Source: an uncultured Paraburkholderia sp.
GTDB lineage: Bacteria > Pseudomonadota > Gammaproteobacteria > Burkholderiales > Burkholderiaceae
Length of the DNA: 64,000 nucleotides
Reading direction: 5' to 3'
Assembly: GCA_940746715.1 (NCBI GenBank)
Contig: CALNWN010000009.1
Span: 62,001 to 126,000, forward strand
The notes beneath the pieces were generated by a model, which did not search any database, had not been told where the DNA came from, and was given only the letters and a program-made list of their open reading frames with translations. Positions 39,050-49,277 of this stretch are shown here, one piece after another (the stretch's first letter is position 1; each line of letters opens with the position of its first letter). The translations under genes were made by a program, and so were the position numbers.

Positions 39050-40243
39050 TTAAGCCCGCGATTCCAGAACTTCGACCGCCGGCAGCTTCTTGCCCTCGAG
39101 GAACTCGAGGAAGGCGCCGCCGCCCGTCGAAATATAGCTGACCTTGTCGTGGATGCCGTACTTGGCGATCGCCGCGAGCGTGTCGCCGCCGCCTGCAATC
39201 GAGAACGCCGACGACCTCGCAATCGCGTCGGCCAGCGTTTTCGTGCCGTTGCCGAACTGGTCGAATTCGAACACGCCGACCGGGCCGTTCCACACGATAG
39301 TGCCAGCTTTTTCCAGCTGCGCGGCGAGCGTCTTCGCGGTTTCCGGCCCGATGTCGAGAATCATGTCGTCGTCCTCGACATCGGCGACGGCCTTGATTTC
39401 GGCCTTGGCGGTCGGCGAAAACTCCTTGGCCGTGACCACGTCCGTCGGGATCGGCACGGAGGCGCCGCGCGCCTTGGCTGCGTCGATAATGGCTTTGGCC
39501 TCGCTCACGAGATCGGCTTCCGCGAGCGACTTGCCGATCTTCAGACCCGCGGCCAGCATGAACGTATTGGCAATGCCACCGCCGACGATCAGCTGATCCA
39601 CCTTCTCGGCGAGCGACTTCAGAATGGTCAGCTTGGTCGACACCTTCGAACCCGCGACGATCGCCACGAGCGGGCGCTTCGGCGCGCCGAGCGCCTTGCC
39701 GAGCGCTTCGAGCTCGGCGGCGAGCAGCGGACCCGCGCACGCCACGGGCGCATATTTCGCGATGCCGTGCGTGGTCGCCTCGGCGCGATGCGCGGTGCCA
39801 AACGCGTCGTTCACGTAGATGTCGCAGAGCTTGGCCATTTTCTGCGCGAGCTCGTCCGAATCCTTCTTTTCGCCCTTGTTCACGCGGCAGTTTTCCAGCA
39901 GCACGACCTGGCCCGGCGCGATGTTCACGCCGTTTTCCACCCAGTTCGCGACGAGCGGCACGTCCCTGCCGAGCAGTTCGGCGAACCGCTTCGCGACCGG
40001 CGCGAGCGAGTCTTCCGGCTTGAAATCCCCTTCGGTCGGGCGGCCCAGGTGCGAGGTCACCATCACGGCGGCGCCTGCGTCGAGCGCGGCCTTGACGGCC
40101 GGCACGGAAGCGCGGATGCGGGTGTCTTCGGTGATGTTGCCTTGATCGTCCTGCGGCACGTTCAGGTCGGCGCGGATGAACACCCGTTTGCCGGACAGCT
40201 TGCCTTCGGCGATCAGATCGGAGAGACGCAATACCTTGTTCAT
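39050..40243 (-). CDS. pgk: phosphoglycerate kinase
   Basis: Intact 397-residue enzyme. RADLNVPQD near residue 20, [23 protein letters not shown] and the C-terminal [12 protein letters not shown] and [16 protein letters not shown] are family landmarks. Transfers phosphate from 1,3-bisphosphoglycerate to ADP. First gene of the leftward pgk-pyk-fba group. Confidence 0.96.
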   Translation of the reverse strand: MNKVLRLSDLIAEGKLSGKRVFIRADLNVPQDDQGNITEDTRIRASVPAVKAALDAGAAVMVTSHLGRPTEGDFKPEDSLAPVAKRFAELLGRDVPLVANWVENGVNIAPGQVVLLENCRVNKGEKKDSDELAQKMAKLCDIYVNDAFGTAHRAEATTHGIAKYAPVACAGPLLAAELEALGKALGAPKRPLVAIVAGSKVSTKLTILKSLAEKVDQLIVGGGIANTFMLAAGLKIGKSLAEADLVSEAKAIIDAAKARGASVPIPTDVVTAKEFSPTAKAEIKAVADVEDDDMILDIGPETAKTLAAQLEKAGTIVWNGPVGVFEFDQFGNGTKTLADAIARSSAFSIAGGGDTLAAIAKYGIHDKVSYISTGGGAFLEFLEGKKLPAVEVLESRA

Positions 40244-40510
40244 GGGCGTTTGTGTGCGAGTTGATGGGAAGGCGGTGGCGGACGGCGCACACGGCTTTGC
40301 GCCCAGCGAACTCCAGCGCGTCGGCACGGCGGCTCCACGATGCAGGAGCGCGGCGACAAGCCCGCGGCGCAGGCGCCAGGCATCGGCGCGGTCATCCCGG
40401 AAAGCGGCATTTTAACTGATCCCCACTGCCTTCTGACCCGCGCGGGCGGAATCTCCCGTATTCGAGTGCCGCGCTGCCCATGACGCAATGCAGCACGCCC
40501 CGCCCGCGAA

Positions 40511-40834
40511 TTACATGAGGAGCCGCAAGAACGTGAACACGACCATCCCGACGATGATGGTGCCGAGCATGGTGCGGCGCCACAAAAACCACCCGAGGCC
40601 GGCGAGCGCGGCATAGAACTCGTGGTTGGACGGCGCGAACGAGAGGCCCTCGGGCGTGCCCAGCACGTCCGGCAACACCACGGCGGCCAGCGTCGCGGCG
40701 GGTGCGTAGCGCAGCATGCGCTGCACGCGGGCCGGCAAAACCGTGCGATCGCCGCCGATCAGAAACATCGCCCGCGTCACGGCAGTGACGAAGGTCATGC
40801 CGAGAATGGTGAGCCAGACTTCCACGGATGTCAT
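40511..40834 (-). CDS. azlD: AzlD-family branched-chain amino acid exporter small subunit
   Basis: Intact 107-residue membrane protein with about four hydrophobic segments, typical of AzlD. It pairs with AzlC to export branched-chain amino acids. Its ATG at 40834 overlaps the azlC TGA (ATGA). Since azlC is broken, the pair is probably non-functional. Confidence 0.82.
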   Translation of the reverse strand: MTSVEVWLTILGMTFVTAVTRAMFLIGGDRTVLPARVQRMLRYAPAATLAAVVLPDVLGTPEGLSFAPSNHEFYAALAGLGWFLWRRTMLGTIIVGMVVFTFLRLLM

Positions 40835-41576
40835 TGCGAATCTCCCGCGCTGTTGCGGATGCGGCGCAAATCGGCACGCTCGGCCATCAGATCGGCCGCG
40901 CTGCCGGCGATGCTCGCGGCGATCACCGCGAGCGGCAGGCCGAGCCGGTACGGCAGGTCGAACGCGAGCAGCGCCACGATGCCCGCGATGCACACCGCCA
41001 CCAGCGTGGAGCGCGTCGCGATCGCCGTGACCATGATGGGCAGCAGCGCCAGCGTGCCGGCGAGCGCGAGCCCCCAGTTCCGGAATCAGGCTCGCGAGCA
41101 GGATGCCCGCAATCGACGCCACCTGCCACGACAGCCAGCTGGCCACCGCCATGCCCCAGAAGTACGCCTCCTTGCCCGGCACATAGCCGTTCGCGAAGTT
41201 CTTCTTCAGAAACAGCAGGTAGATCACATCGCCGTTTGAAATAGCCGAGCAGTACGCGCCGCCACATCGACAGATAGGAAAAATGAGGCGCGAGGCCGAC
41301 GCTAAAGATCACGAAACGCGTATTGACCATGGCGACCGTGAGCAGCACCGTCCAGATGGGCAGCTTGGCGGCGAGGAGTGGCAGCACCGCCAGTTGCGAC
41401 GAACCGGCGTAGCACAGCAGCGACATGGCGAGCGCCTGCGGCAGCGTGAGCACCGACTTGCTCATCGCGATGCCGGTGACGAGGCCCCATGAGCAGATCG
41501 CCATGAGCGTGGGCGAATAGTCGCGCGCGCCCTCACGGAAGGCGCGGCGATCGATATCGGACAGACGAGCGAGCAT
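40831..41576 (-). pseudogene. azlC: AzlC-family branched-chain amino acid exporter large subunit, frameshifted
   Basis: The N-terminal part is open from the ATG at 41576 (REGARDYSPTLMAICSWGLV to WRRVLLGYFK). It then changes frame near 41233 (GDVIYLLFLKKNFANGYVPG), and again near 41075 after SLIPELG. The final part (IMVTAIATRSTLVAVCIAG to RIRNSAGDSQ) is intact. Two small lesions break a five-to-six-segment membrane protein. Divergent from ilvE across a 291-bp region; the link to branched-chain amino acids fits the neighbour. Confidence 0.85.
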
Positions 41577-41867
41577 GAGGCGAAAAGCGCGGGCGCGGAC
41601 GGCCGCGATGAGGGAAATTGGGGTAAACAGGCGCCAGCGCGTCAAGGAGCCGCTGGCGCAGCCGGATGCGAATTATGCGTGTGCCGAATTATAGCGCCCG
41701 GCATGCGTCCAAATGCCCGTTTGATGTGCAAAAGACGCTAAAATAACATTCTTTGCTGCACCCCATCGGAAATTTCGGGCGGGTCCCGGCTTTCCGCGCC
41801 GTTGGGCGCCCCGCGCGAGTCGCCGGGCTTGGGGTCTCACACCAACACGCACCTGCTGGAGAACCGT

Positions 41868-42791
41868 ATGTCAATGGCCGACCGCGACGGCAAGATCTGG
41901 ATGGATGGCAAGCTGATCGACTGGCGCGATGCCAAGATCCATGTGCTGACCCACACGCTGCACTACGGCATGGGAGTTTTCGAAGGCGTGCGCGCCTACA
42001 AGACGGCAGACGGCGGCACCGCGATTTTCCGTTTGCAGGAACACACCAAGCGTCTCCTGAACTCGGCCAAGATTTTCCAGATGGACGTGCCGTTCGACCA
42101 CGAAACGCTCGCCGCCGCGCAGCGCGAGGTGGTCCGCGAAAACAGGCTGGAGTCGTGCTATCTGCGGCCCATCATCTGGGTGGGTTCGGAAAAGCTCGGC
42201 GTGTCGGCCAAGGGCAACACCATCCACGTGGCCATCGCGGCGTGGCCGTGGGGCGCTTATCTCGGCGAAGACGGCATCGCCAAGGGCATCCGTGTGAAAA
42301 CGTCGTCGTTCACGCGGCATCATGTGAATGTGTCCATGGTCCGCGCGAAGGCGTCGGGCTGGTATGTGAACTCGATTCTCGCCAACCAGGAAGCCGTCGC
42401 GGACGGCTACGACGAAGCGCTGCTGCTCGACGTGGACGGCTACGTGTCGGAAGGCTCGGGCGAGAACTTCTTCCTCGTGAACAACGGCAAGCTGTACACG
42501 CCGGACCTGTCGTCGTGCCTCGACGGCATCACGCGCGACACCGTCATCACGCTCGCGCGCGACATGGGCATGCCGGTGATCGAAAAGCGCATTACTCGCG
42601 ACGAGGTCTATACCTGCGACGAGGCGTTCTTCACCGGCACCGCCGCTGAAGTCACGCCGATCCGCGAGCTGGACAATCGCACGATCGGCTCGGGCACCCG
42701 CGGCCCGATCACGGAGAAGCTGCAATCGGCGTTCTTCGACATCGTGAACGGCAAGAGCGAAAAGTACGCGCACTGGCTGACCAAGATCTAA
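41868..42791 (+). CDS. ilvE: branched-chain amino acid aminotransferase
   Basis: Intact 307-residue class IV PLP aminotransferase. LHYGMGVFEGVRAY near the N-terminus, the Lys in VRAKASGWYVNSILA that binds PLP, DGYVSEGSGENFF and FFTGTAAEVTPI are characteristic. Transfers amino groups to the keto acids of Val, Leu and Ile. The ATG at 41868 has CTGGAGAA upstream. Followed by a small zinc-finger gene and waaF on the same strand. Confidence 0.94.
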   Translation: MSMADRDGKIWMDGKLIDWRDAKIHVLTHTLHYGMGVFEGVRAYKTADGGTAIFRLQEHTKRLLNSAKIFQMDVPFDHETLAAAQREVVRENRLESCYLRPIIWVGSEKLGVSAKGNTIHVAIAAWPWGAYLGEDGIAKGIRVKTSSFTRHHVNVSMVRAKASGWYVNSILANQEAVADGYDEALLLDVDGYVSEGSGENFFLVNNGKLYTPDLSSCLDGITRDTVITLARDMGMPVIEKRITRDEVYTCDEAFFTGTAAEVTPIRELDNRTIGSGTRGPITEKLQSAFFDIVNGKSEKYAHWLTKI

Positions 42792-42835
42792 CGCGCATTG
42801 CGCCGCCCGCACCCTGCATACAACGAGAAAGTCTC

Positions 42836-43030
42836 ATGAGCGATATCAAGGAAATGCCGCTGGTCGAACTCACGGCAAAGGACCTCCCGGCGTACTGCCC
42901 GAACCCGGCCATGCCGCGTTGGAGCACGCATCCGCGCGTCTTTATCGACGTCTCGCACGGCGAAGCGCGCTGCCCGTACTGCAGCACGCGTTACAAGCTG
43001 CGCGACGGTGAAGTGATCAAGGGTCACTAA
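42836..43030 (+). CDS. small CHCC zinc-finger protein
   Basis: 64-residue intact protein. CPNPAMPRWSTHPRVFID followed by HGEARCPYCSTRYKL gives a Cys-His-Cys-Cys set like the zf-CHCC domain found in NDUFS6-related proteins. It is conserved beside ilvE and waaF in beta-proteobacteria as I recall. Function unknown; perhaps an iron-sulfur or zinc accessory factor. Confidence 0.8.
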   Translation: MSDIKEMPLVELTAKDLPAYCPNPAMPRWSTHPRVFIDVSHGEARCPYCSTRYKLRDGEVIKGH

Positions 43031-43354
43031 GCCCGGGCGCTCAACGTGCACGCTGCTCGCTCGCGTGTGGCATCCGCTGTCCGACTGGTTGTTGTCCCCT
43101 CTGTTTGCGCGCTTTCGCCGGTAGTTGTGTTGGCGGATCGCGCGGAGTTGTCGGCTGCATGAGCCGGCAGCGTATCGAGGGGTTCGCACAAAGCAGGCAG
43201 GCGACAGCACGGCGATGTTGCGTCGCGAGCGCGGTGCCTCGGCTGCATGCGCATTGCGCCTCCCGGCCGGCGCCGTTTCTCCTTTTACTTTGACCCCTCC
43301 GAAGCACCCCGCATCGCGCGCGGCGCTTCGTTTCGACACCGGACACTCATTCTG
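43031..43354. other. intergenic region before waaF
   Basis: 324 bp with no supportable gene. A small hairpin (CGGCT/AGCCG near 43150-43165) is the only structure I noticed. It probably carries the waaF promoter or is a transcribed leader in the ilvE operon. Confidence 0.5.
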
Positions 43355-44380
43355 ATGCGTCGCGCGTTGGTTATCGCACCGAACTGGATCGGTGACGCAT
43401 TGATGGCGCAGCCGCTCTTTGCGCGCCTCGTGAAACTGCATCCGCGCATCGCAATCGACGCGGTCGCGCCCAGCTGGGTCGCGCCCGTCCTCGAACGCAT
43501 GCCGGAAATCCGCGACGTCTACGCCACCGACCTCGCGCACGGCAAATTGCAGATGCTGCGCCGCTGGCAGCTTGCGAGCGACTTGCGCGACGTCGGCTAC
43601 GACACCGCCTACGTGTTGCCGAACTCGCTGAAATCGGCGCTGATTCCGTGGATGGTCGGCATCCGGCTGCGCATCGGCTATACCGGCGAAAGCCGCTACG
43701 GCCTCCTGAACGTGCGCCACGCGAATCCGCGCAAGGACGAGCGCCCGCCGATGGTCGGCCATTACGCCGCCCTCGCCTACGCAACGGGGGCAAAGCTTCC
43801 CGACGACCTGCCGATGCCGTGGCTCGACACGGACCTGAACGAAGCGTCGCGCGTATCGGCGCGCTTCAATCTCGACACGCGCGTGCCGTTGCTCGTCTTT
43901 TGCCCCGGCGCCGAATACGGTCCTGCCAAACGCTGGCCGCCCGAGCACTTCGCGGCGCTCGCGCAAATGGTCGGCCAGTCGTTCCCGTACACGCAGATCG
44001 TCGCGCTTGGTTCGCCGAAAGACGCGCCGCTCGCCCGGGCAATCGCCGAGAAAGCGCCGAACGTGCGCAATCTGTGCGGTCAAACGGCCCTCGGCGAAGC
44101 GTGCGCGCTGATCTCGCGGGCCAATGCGGTGGTCACGAACGATTCGGGGCTGATGCACGTCGCCGCGGCGCTGCGCCGGCCGCTCGTGGCCGTCTACGGT
44201 TCCACCGATCCGCGCCACACGCCGCCCCTGTCGGAGCTTGCGAAGGTACAATGGCTTCATCTCGAATGCAGCCCCTGTTTTCAGCGCGAGTGTCCGCTCG
44301 GTCATCTGAACTGCCTCAAGCAGTTGAACGCCGAGCAGGTTTTCGGCGATTTGCGCGGCATGTTGCTCGCGCAACGCTGA
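43355..44380 (+). CDS. waaF: ADP-heptose:LPS heptosyltransferase II
   Basis: Intact 341-residue GT9 glycosyltransferase. It begins RRALVIAPNWIGDALMAQPL; FCPGAEYGPAKRWPPEHFA and TNDSGLMHVAAAL are the family blocks, and HLECSPCFQRECPLGHLNC is the Cys-rich tail usual in WaaF. Adds the second heptose to the LPS inner core at the inner membrane. The first ATG after a long spacer, at 43355, matches the family start. Confidence 0.94.
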   Translation: MRRALVIAPNWIGDALMAQPLFARLVKLHPRIAIDAVAPSWVAPVLERMPEIRDVYATDLAHGKLQMLRRWQLASDLRDVGYDTAYVLPNSLKSALIPWMVGIRLRIGYTGESRYGLLNVRHANPRKDERPPMVGHYAALAYATGAKLPDDLPMPWLDTDLNEASRVSARFNLDTRVPLLVFCPGAEYGPAKRWPPEHFAALAQMVGQSFPYTQIVALGSPKDAPLARAIAEKAPNVRNLCGQTALGEACALISRANAVVTNDSGLMHVAAALRRPLVAVYGSTDPRHTPPLSELAKVQWLHLECSPCFQRECPLGHLNCLKQLNAEQVFGDLRGMLLAQR

Positions 44381-44547
44381 GCCGGCTGACACTTGCACGC
44401 AACACCGCACGCCCCTGAGCGCGTCGCGTCATGTTCGCGCCTTGCGGCGCGGGCATTCTGGCGCTCGGGTGCGATTGTCCGGTGCCCCGGACTCCCCGCT
44501 CACCACTGACCCGCAACCGCGCGCCGTGCACAAGAGACTGACGAGCC

Positions 44548-44961
44548 ATGCCACGTTTTGCCCACATCTTCGAAGCCGTCGCCGAGGTCAATATCGACAG
44601 CCTGATGGGCCTGTGGATCGATGAAGAGTTTGTGAGCTGCATTTGCGCCGACGGCTCGCATCTGCATGGCCTCGACAGCATTCGGGCGGGCTTGCAGATC
44701 CAGTTCGAAGCGGCACCGGTCTCGATCGAACCGCTTGACATTCGCGTCTACGACAGCCTCGGCACCGTCGTCTACGCGATTGCGGAAGCGCATCGCCCCG
44801 TCGATCCGAAAGCCACGCCCGCCATGGTCTTCACCACCTACGTGATGGTCCACGAACGCGGCGAATGGCGCATCGCGCACATTCACGCGAGCCCGATGCC
44901 TAACGAGGCGGCCAGCCAGTTCGCCACCAAGATGCGGCACGGCCAGGGGCCGCTCCACTAA
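44548..44961 (+). CDS. NTF2-like (SnoaL-type) protein
   Basis: Intact 137-residue protein with the cone-shaped NTF2 fold pattern: helix, then strands (LGTVVYAIAEAH, FTTYVMVHERGEWRIAHIHAS). Related small proteins bind or modify small ligands, but the substrate cannot be inferred. It stands between waaF and yheT on the same strand. Confidence 0.7.
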   Translation: MPRFAHIFEAVAEVNIDSLMGLWIDEEFVSCICADGSHLHGLDSIRAGLQIQFEAAPVSIEPLDIRVYDSLGTVVYAIAEAHRPVDPKATPAMVFTTYVMVHERGEWRIAHIHASPMPNEAASQFATKMRHGQGPLH

Positions 44962-45013
44962 TGCACGCGAGGCGCCGCGGCGCTTTCGCCCTGACCTTCG
45001 CTCCTCTACCGGC

Positions 45014-46139
45014 ATGAGCACGCCCCGCAGCAAGTCGTCTTTGCCGACGACACCCCAGCACGCCGCCAGCTCCAGTGCAGTGGGCGCCGATGCCGCTGTG
45101 GAGGCCACCATCGAGGCCGCCAAAGACATGCTCTATCGGGCGCCGCTGTGGCTGCCCAACAGGCATGTGCAAACCATCGTGCCGTCGCTGTTCGCGCGCC
45201 GTCCCGCCGTGTCGTTTCGCCGTGTCGTTTCGCCGCGAGCGCTGGGACACGCCTGACGGCGACTTCATCGACGTCGACTGGGTCCGGCACGATGACTCGC
45301 CGGCCTCTGTCATAACAAGTGACGCCGCATGTCAGACTCCTGCCGCCGAGGCGCCGTTGCTCGTGCTCTTTCACGGCCTGGAAGGCAGTTCCGCTTCGCA
45401 CTATGCATCCACGCTGATGGCCGCCGCGCGCGAATACGGCTGGCACGGCGTCGTGCCGCACTTTCGCAGTTGCAGCGGCGCGCTCAACCGCCTGCCGCGC
45501 TTCTACCATCTGGCGGACAGCAACGAAGTCGACTGGATTCTGCGACGCCTGCGCGCCGCGCATCGCGGGCCGCTCGTCACGGCGGGCGTGTCGCTCGGCG
45601 GCAATGTGCTGTTGCGCTGGCTCGGCGAGCGGCGCGAGGACGCCGCGTCGGTGGTCGCTGCCGCAGCCGCGATTTCCACGCCCATCGACGTGCACGCGGG
45701 CGGCCGTGCGTTGTCGCAAGGCTTCGGCAAGATCTATACGCGCAGCTTCCTCAAGACGCTCAAGCAGAAGGCCGACCAGAAACTGGTGCAGTTTCCCGGC
45801 CTGTTCGACCGCGACGCCATGCTCGCAAGCCGAACCATGTACGAGTTCGACAACGTCGTGACGGCGCCGCTGCAAGGCTTTCGCGATACCGACGAGTACT
45901 GGAGCGCGGCCACCACGCGGCCCCTGCTGCCGCACATTCAGGTGCCCACGCTCGTGTTGAACGCGCGCAACGATCCGTTTCTGCCGGCCGAGGCGCTGCC
46001 GTCGCGGCATGAGGTGTCGGCGGCAGTGGAACTGCACGGCGGCCACGCCGGCTTCATGACCGGACCGTTTCCGGGCCGGATCGACTGGCTGTCGCGGCGC
46101 GTGTTCGGCTACCTAGAGCAGCACGTCGATCATGGATGA
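45014..46139 (+). pseudogene. yheT: YheT-family alpha/beta hydrolase, frameshifted by a tandem duplication
   Basis: Hydrolase of the YheT/ABHD1 group. LPNRHVQTIVPSLFARR near the N-terminus, LFHGLEGSSASHYA, the nucleophile elbow GVSLGGNVLLRWLGE and a C-terminal ELHGGHAGFM with the catalytic His are present. The frame breaks at 45222, where a 13-bp segment is duplicated exactly. Removing one copy restores VSFRRERWDTPDGDFIDVDW. Only the first 75 residues would be made. The last bases overlap the start of the next gene by 8 bp. Confidence 0.88.
45209..45234. repeat. 13-bp exact tandem duplication inside yheT
   Basis: GTGTCGTTTCGCC occurs twice in direct succession (45209-45221, 45222-45234). Removing one copy restores the reading frame. 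Confidence 0.95.
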
Positions 46140-46722
46140 CATCGTCAAACAGGCCTTGGCCAAATGGCCGAACGTACCGAGCTGCACGGGCTGGCTGATG
46201 CTGGACCGGCGCGGCCAGTGGCGTATGCGCGACGAAGCCGCGCAGGCGAGCGGCTCGTCCGGCGTGCCGATTCGCCACGAAGCGCTGCTCGGCTTCATCA
46301 ACCGCAACTATGAGTGCGACGAACGGGGGCAATGGTTCTTCCAGAACGGGCCGCAGCGCGTGTACGTGGAGTTGGGTTATACGCCGTGGGTCGTGCGTTT
46401 GTCGGTGGGGGCCGACGGCGCGCTCGCCTTGAGAGACCAGGCGGGCAACCCCTTCGAACCCTCGGCCGTCTATGCCGACGACGAGGGCGGCATTCTGTTC
46501 GCCGGCGCGTCCGGTCCTTTGCACACCTCGGCGCCGCCGCGAATCGCGGTTCTGCACGATCACGACTTGGACGTTTTCGCGGATCACACGACGCTCGCCG
46601 ACGATCCGGTCAGCGGCAACTTCCACTGGAACGGAGGCGCGAGCTTGCCGCTTCAGCCGATACGGCGTGAGGAGGTAGCGTCACGCTTCGGCTTCGTGCA
46701 GAGTCCGGCGGCGAACGTTTGA
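46132..46722 (+). CDS. conserved protein of unknown function
   Basis: Intact 196-residue soluble protein. It begins MDDIVKQALAKWPNVPSCTG. IRHEALLGFINRNYECDERGQ and FFQNGPQRVYVELGYTPWVV look like a DUF1285-type layout, but I am not certain of that assignment. No signal peptide or membrane segment. Overlaps the end of yheT by 8 bp, so it is in the same transcript and probably translationally coupled. Confidence 0.75.
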   Translation: MDDIVKQALAKWPNVPSCTGWLMLDRRGQWRMRDEAAQASGSSGVPIRHEALLGFINRNYECDERGQWFFQNGPQRVYVELGYTPWVVRLSVGADGALALRDQAGNPFEPSAVYADDEGGILFAGASGPLHTSAPPRIAVLHDHDLDVFADHTTLADDPVSGNFHWNGGASLPLQPIRREEVASRFGFVQSPAANV

Positions 46723-46801
46723 GGCGTCAAGCTCTGGCAAGCAATCTGTTTCTGAGCACGCGGCCAGACCTGCCTGCCCGCGGCTTTCGTGGACTTCCCG
46801 C

Positions 46802-48577
46802 CTAGCCCTTTTCGTCCAGCCGCTCTTCCTTGTAGCGGTTCTCCATCTCGTGGAGCCTCGCGTCGACAGTGGCGAGGTCATAGTAGCCGATCGTCTTCAT
46901 ATCGCGCGTCCTTCAATTGACGGATCGCGGACGGCCACGCGCCCTCCAGCGCGAACTTCTCGGCGAGCGCGCGATGGCGCGTGAGCGCGTCGCCCGTGCC
47001 CGCACTTGCCTGCGCGAGGTAGAGCCATCACGCGGGCTGATCGGGTTGCGCCTCTGTCTCTTTGCGCGCCAAGGCCTGCGCCTCGGCGAAGCGCCGCAAG
47101 CTCAGTAAAGTGCGAATGTGCATGTCGATAGCAGCGTTCGATTGCGGCCAGCGCTTGTGCGCGAGGTCGGCAAGGCGCACCGCGTCGTCGTCGCGGCCGG
47201 CACGCCGCGCGATGTCGGCTGCGAGCACGTCGAGACTCGGCGAACTGCGCGCGGCGTCGCCGTCCGCCTGAGCCCCCGCCGCAAAAACCGCACACGAGGC
47301 AGCCAGCGAGCTCGCTGCGTCGTCGTAACGTTCGAGCAGCATCTGGCCGTACGCGATGCCGTACCAGTTCGCGGCCACGTTCAGCGCCGTGCGGTCTTCG
47401 ATTTCGGAGCGCAGCCGCGACACCTCGTCGGCGTATTCGCTGCGCGAGCGGTCCTGCAGCAAGCGCGCCCGGGCGCGCACGAAACCGTACTCGGCCGCCT
47501 GATGCGGTTGCCGGTAAGGCGCGCGGCGCGCGCGGTCCTCCATATCGGCGATCCGCTCGCCGGTCAGCGGATGCGTGCGCGCGTAGGCGGGAACGCCGGT
47601 GTCGCTCATCGCCGCGCGGTCGAGGCGGCCGAAGAACGCGGTCATCGCGTACGGATCGTAGCCCGCGCCGGCAAGCAGCAGGAAGCCGACGCGGTCCGCC
47701 TCCTGCTCGGCCGAACGCGAAAAGCGCAACTGGTTGTCGACGGCATAGGCCTGGCCGCCGACCGCTATCGCGCTGCCCAGGTCGCCGCTGTGCGCGAGCA
47801 CGCCCGCGAGGACGCCGAACAGCATGCCGGCGAGTGCCGCATAGCCGCTGCGCTCGCCGGCGGTCATCATCCGCGAAATATGGCGTTGCAGGACGTGGCC
47901 CATTTCGTGGCCGAGCACGGATGCAAGCTCGGACTCGGTCTGCGTCGCGACAATCAAGCCGGTGTTCACACCGATGAAGCCGCCCGGCAGCGAGAACGCT
48001 TTGATCTGCGCGTCGCGCACCGCGAACAGGTCGAAGTCCGGCCGGTAGCCGCCGATATAAAGCGCGTTGGCCGCCGCAGCCAGTTTCGCGGCGACCGAGT
48101 TCAGGTAGTTGCGCACGAGCCAGTCGTCGAGATAGTCGGGGTCGCGGCGCAGTTCGCGCATCACGCGTTCGCCCAGCTTGCGCTCGGTTTGCGGCGTGAG
48201 CGAACCGGCGCCGCCGCTGCCGAGGTCGGGCAGTTGCTGCGCGGCAATCGGCGCGCGCCAGCCGGCGCCGACGCCGCGGGCGCCCCTGTTCGCGCCGCGG
48301 TTCACGCCTGAATTGCCGGAAAAGCGGCTTTGCGCGCCGCCGTACACGCCGAACACGCCTTGCGCGATGTCGGGCGGCACGGCCGGGCCGGCATAAGATT
48401 CCACTGGACCGCTGACGAGCGGCGGCTCAGTGGACTGCTCAGCGGCCTGCTGCGTGATGGGTCGAGCGGGCCCGGCGCCGGACGCGGCGCGTGCCTGCGC
48501 GAATGCGCCCGGCGGCGGCGCCAGCGCAACACACAGCAACGCAGCAAGAAAGCGTTTCGAACGCGTTGCGAGTTCAT
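46802..48577 (-). pseudogene. periplasmic M48 metalloprotease with TPR tail (BepA-like), broken
   Basis: Zinc metallopeptidase thought to take part in outer-membrane protein quality control. The HExxH motif is in SVLGHEMGHVLQRHISR, and AEQEADRVGFLLLAGAGYDP holds the third ligand. Lesions: one base missing in the signal peptide near 48547 (MNSQRVRNAFL then AALLCVALAPP in another frame); an in-frame TGA at 47028-47030, where the family has Trp; and two bases missing near 46903, after which the C-terminus reads DLATVDARLHEMENRYKEER. The translated core of about 500 residues from an internal start could still exist but would lack export. Confidence 0.83.
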
Positions 48578-48739
48578 ATGACGGAGTCGAAAAGCGACGC
48601 CCGCCGCTCGGACCAACGCACGACTAAGATAGCGGGCATGGCGCCATTGTAATCAGTCGACGCGCGAAGCCGGCCTGTCCGGGTGCGCCGGGCGGCCGCG
48701 CCGCACTGCTATGATAGGCGCCCTCTGAAGGAGCCAACC

Positions 48740-49216
48740 ATGCCTGAACTCACTCACTTCGACGCTGCCGGCAAGGCACATATGGTGGACGTCGGCGGCA
48801 AGCAGGAGACGAAGCGCATTGCGGTTGCGCGCGGCTCGATCCGCATGCTGCCGGAGACCTTCGCGCTGATCCGCGACGGCAACGCGAAGAAGGGCGACGT
48901 GATCGGCATCGCGCGCATCGCCGCCATTCAGGGCGCAAAGCGCACGGCCGACCTGATTCCGCTGTGTCATCCGCTGGCGCTGACGCGCGTCAAGGTGGAC
49001 TTCGAACTGGACGACACACTGCCGGCCGTGCATTGCACCGCGCAGGTCGAAACGCTAGGCCGCACCGGCGTGGAGATGGAAGCGCTCACCGCCGTGCAGG
49101 TCGGGCTGCTGACGGTTTACGACATGTGCAAGGCGGTGGATCGCGGCATGACCATCACCGATGTGAAGGTGATGGAGAAGCATGGCGGAAAGTCGGGAGA
49201 TTGGGTGGCGGAGTGA
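48740..49216 (+). CDS. moaC: cyclic pyranopterin monophosphate synthase
   Basis: Intact 158-residue Moa[39 protein letters not shown] (read in parts) and [10 protein letters not shown] are family motifs. Converts the MoaA product to cPMP in molybdenum cofactor synthesis. The ATG at 48740 has GAAGGAG eight bases upstream. Confidence 0.95.
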   Translation: MPELTHFDAAGKAHMVDVGGKQETKRIAVARGSIRMLPETFALIRDGNAKKGDVIGIARIAAIQGAKRTADLIPLCHPLALTRVKVDFELDDTLPAVHCTAQVETLGRTGVEMEALTAVQVGLLTVYDMCKAVDRGMTITDVKVMEKHGGKSGDWVAE

Positions 49217-49277
49217 CCGCGCGCGGCACTCGTGTTCGCCGCTCGCGGGCGCATACCTTCAGCCGCCGCCCAGCAGC

